Assembly: GCA_009774655.1 (NCBI GenBank)
Contig: VSOD01000163.1
Span: 1 to 8,733, forward strand
DNA: 8,733 nt
Direction of reading: 5' to 3'
DNA from: Lachnospiraceae bacterium
GTDB lineage: Bacteria > Bacillota_A > Clostridia > Lachnospirales > Lachnospiraceae
Shown: positions 7,266 through 8,733 of the stretch, in pieces
Position numbering within the stretch: position 1 is the first letter of the stretch
Layout: the number at the start of each line of letters is the position of its first letter
Made by a program: the position numbers and the translations under genes
The notes under the pieces: generated by a model
What the model saw: only the letters and a program-made list of their open reading frames with translations
Told to the model about the DNA's origin: nothing
Database searches by the model: none

Positions 7266-8006
7266 TTACATCGCCATGCCGCCGTCCACGGAAATGACCT
7301 GCCCGGTAATATAGGCCGCCCTGTCGCTTGCCAGAAACGCCACCGTCTCCGCAATATCCCTGGGCGTGCCCACACGTTTTAACGGAATCTGTGCCAGTGT
7401 CGCTTCCTTTGCCGCATCCGTCATCGCCTGCGTCATGTCTGTATCAATAAAACCCGGCGCCACCGCATTGACCGTAATATTCCTGCTGGCCAGCTCTCTT
7501 GCCATGGACTTTGTCAGACCGATCACGCCCGCCTTGGAAGCCGCGTAATTGGCCTGTCCCGCATTGCCCAGCACACCCGTCACGGAGGACAGGTTGATGA
7601 TCCGTCCCGCCCTCTGTTTGATCATCGGCCTGTACATATGCTTGATCGTGTTAAAAGTCCCTTTCAGATTCGTGTCAATGACCGCATCGAAATCCTCTTC
7701 CGTCATCTTGATCATCAGATTGTCCTTCGTGATTCCGGCATTGTTTACCAGAATATCAATATGCCCGAAAGCCGCCAGCATATCCGTGATCATCTGTCCG
7801 CAGGCCTCAAAATCCGCCACGCTGCACTGAACCGCTACAGCCTTCCGGCCCATCCCGGCAATCTCCGCGACCACTTCTTCCGCTTTTTCTTTCGATCCGT
7901 TATAATTTACGATCACATCCGCACCGTACTCTGCCAGCGTCAGGGCGATCTCCCGTCCGATTCCTCTGCCGGCTCCCGTCACCAGCGCCACTTTTCCCTG
8001 TAACAT
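7266..8006 (-). CDS. fabG: 3-oxoacyl-ACP reductase
   Basis: FabG reduces 3-oxoacyl-ACP to 3-hydroxyacyl-ACP with NADPH. The 246-residue short-chain dehydrogenase has the exact family length. The cofactor motif TGAGRGIG lies at 10-17, NNAG at 88-91, and the catalytic tetrad is Asn113, Ser141, Tyr154 and Lys158 (YAASK at 154-158). PGFIDTDMT (184-192) and the C-terminal ITGQVISVDGGMAM are characteristic. The ATG at 8006 has GGAGG five bases upstream. It starts 46 bases after the fabD stop, consistent with one operon. In isolation it could be another SDR, but the gene order makes FabG secure. Confidence 0.96.
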   Translation of the reverse strand: MLQGKVALVTGAGRGIGREIALTLAEYGADVIVNYNGSKEKAEEVVAEIAGMGRKAVAVQCSVADFEACGQMITDMLAAFGHIDILVNNAGITKDNLMIKMTEEDFDAVIDTNLKGTFNTIKHMYRPMIKQRAGRIINLSSVTGVLGNAGQANYAASKAGVIGLTKSMARELASRNITVNAVAPGFIDTDMTQAMTDAAKEATLAQIPLKRVGTPRDIAETVAFLASDRAAYITGQVISVDGGMAM

Positions 8007-8052
8007 ATGCTCCTCCGATCCATGTTTACTATATTAATTTTCATAAAAAGAC

Positions 8053-8733
8053 TTATGCCATCAGTTCCTGCAGTTTCTCCAGGTCTTCCACTTTCTCTAC
8101 GTTTACAACCTTTACGTCCCTGCTGATCTTGCGCATAAACCCGGACAATGTCTTTCCCGGCCCGATCTCCACGAAAGTATCCACCCCGTCTGCGATCATC
8201 CGCTCCACCGTCTGCTGCCAGCGCACGGAAGAAGACACCTGTTTTTCCAAAAGAGGCTTTACCTCAGCCCTGTCCGTCACATAATCTGCGGTCACATTGG
8301 CAATGTAGGGAATCCTGATCTCCCCTATCGTAACATGCTCCAGCTCTGCCGCCAGTTTCTCCCCGGCGCCTGTCAGCATCGGAGAATGGAAAGGTCCGCT
8401 GACCTTCAGGGGCACACATCTCTTGGCGCCTGCTGCCACCAGCTTCTCCACCGCCGCCTGCGCTGCACCCTCTTCGCCGGTAATGACGATCTGCCCCGGG
8501 CAGTTATAGTTTGCGATGGACACGAAGCCTTCCGTCTCCTCACAGATCTTCTCGATCACTGCCGTATCCAGCCCCAGTACCGCCACCATGGCGCCGCCGT
8601 TCGGCACGGCCTCCTGCATATAGATCCCGCGTTTACGCACCACCTTAAATACGTCTTCCGCGCTCATCACGCCGCTGGCTGCCAGCGCACCGTACTCGCC
8701 CAGACTCAAACCTGCCGTCACATCCGGCTTGAA
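8053..8733 (-). CDS. fabD: Malonyl-CoA:ACP transacylase, N-terminus outside window
   Basis: FabD transfers the malonyl group from malonyl-CoA to acyl-carrier protein, feeding FabH and FabF. The 226 residues seen are the C-terminal three quarters of a family of about 310; some 80-85 residues lie beyond the window edge. The nucleophile serine is Ser10 of the visible part in GLSLGEYGAL (GxSxG), the malonate-binding arginine is Arg35 in KRGIYMQEAVP, and the catalytic histidine is His116 in SGPFHSPML. VEIGPGKTLSGFM (188-200) is the usual C-terminal motif. The spacing of these residues matches the E. coli enzyme closely. The frame is open to the last base, so an internal GTG at 8721 is not the true start. 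It is the most upstream fab gene seen; the operon promoter must lie outside. Confidence 0.95.
   Translation of the reverse strand, partial: FKPDVTAGLSLGEYGALAASGVMSAEDVFKVVRKRGIYMQEAVPNGGAMVAVLGLDTAVIEKICEETEGFVSIANYNCPGQIVITGEEGAAQAAVEKLVAAGAKRCVPLKVSGPFHSPMLTGAGEKLAAELEHVTIGEIRIPYIANVTADYVTDRAEVKPLLEKQVSSSVRWQQTVERMIADGVDTFVEIGPGKTLSGFMRKISRDVKVVNVEKVEDLEKLQELMA

Noticed and set aside
2496..7297. Many long plus-strand open frames opposite the fab and spmA genes
   Set aside because: They are antisense shadows of GC-rich coding DNA: low-complexity Pro/Arg/Ser-rich products, no ribosome binding sites, and all overlap securely identified minus-strand genes.
1..8733. tRNA, rRNA, CRISPR array, insertion sequence or riboswitch
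   Set aside because: I found no cloverleaf, spaced direct repeats, transposase or recognisable riboswitch core on reading both strands. Subtle RNA elements could still be missed without a covariance search.

Overview
The window suggests a spore-forming Firmicute of the class Clostridia, most likely Lachnospiraceae-like. It carries a FabK-type enoyl-ACP reductase inside a fatty-acid synthesis cluster, a spmA spore-maturation gene, and strong AGGAGG-type ribosome binding sites. No species can be named from the sequence alone. All supported genes lie on the minus strand, so transcription runs from high to low coordinates.

Region A (8733 down to 3168) is a moderately GC-rich type II fatty-acid synthesis cluster in the order fabD (5' end outside the window), fabG, fabF, fabZ, fabK, fabH. 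Together they cover malonyl loading onto ACP (FabD), initiation (FabH), elongation condensation (FabF), ketoreduction (FabG), dehydration (FabZ) and enoyl reduction (FabK). Catalytic residues are intact in all six as far as visible. No acyl-carrier protein, biotin carboxyl carrier or other acetyl-CoA carboxylase gene, and no MarR-type fab regulator, is present here. fabK and fabH sit at the 3' end rather than at the front.

Region B (3167 down to 2270) holds spmA, a membrane protein of spore maturation. The 229-base gap between fabH and spmA contains a consensus-perfect sporulation sigma-E promoter (GCATATT, 14 bases, CATACATT) facing spmA. It also contains a nested stem-loop that would lie in the spmA leader. 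This separates spmA from the housekeeping fab operon. The usual partner spmB is not next to it.

Region C (2269 down to 1) is abruptly AT-rich and looks like accessory DNA inserted after spmA. It encodes a superfamily 2 DEAH-box helicase of 639 residues, split by one extra C in a run of six C, followed 19 bases later by the start of an unknown gene with a very strong ribosome binding site. Together they could be part of a defence or mobile-element operon, but nothing in the window proves that.
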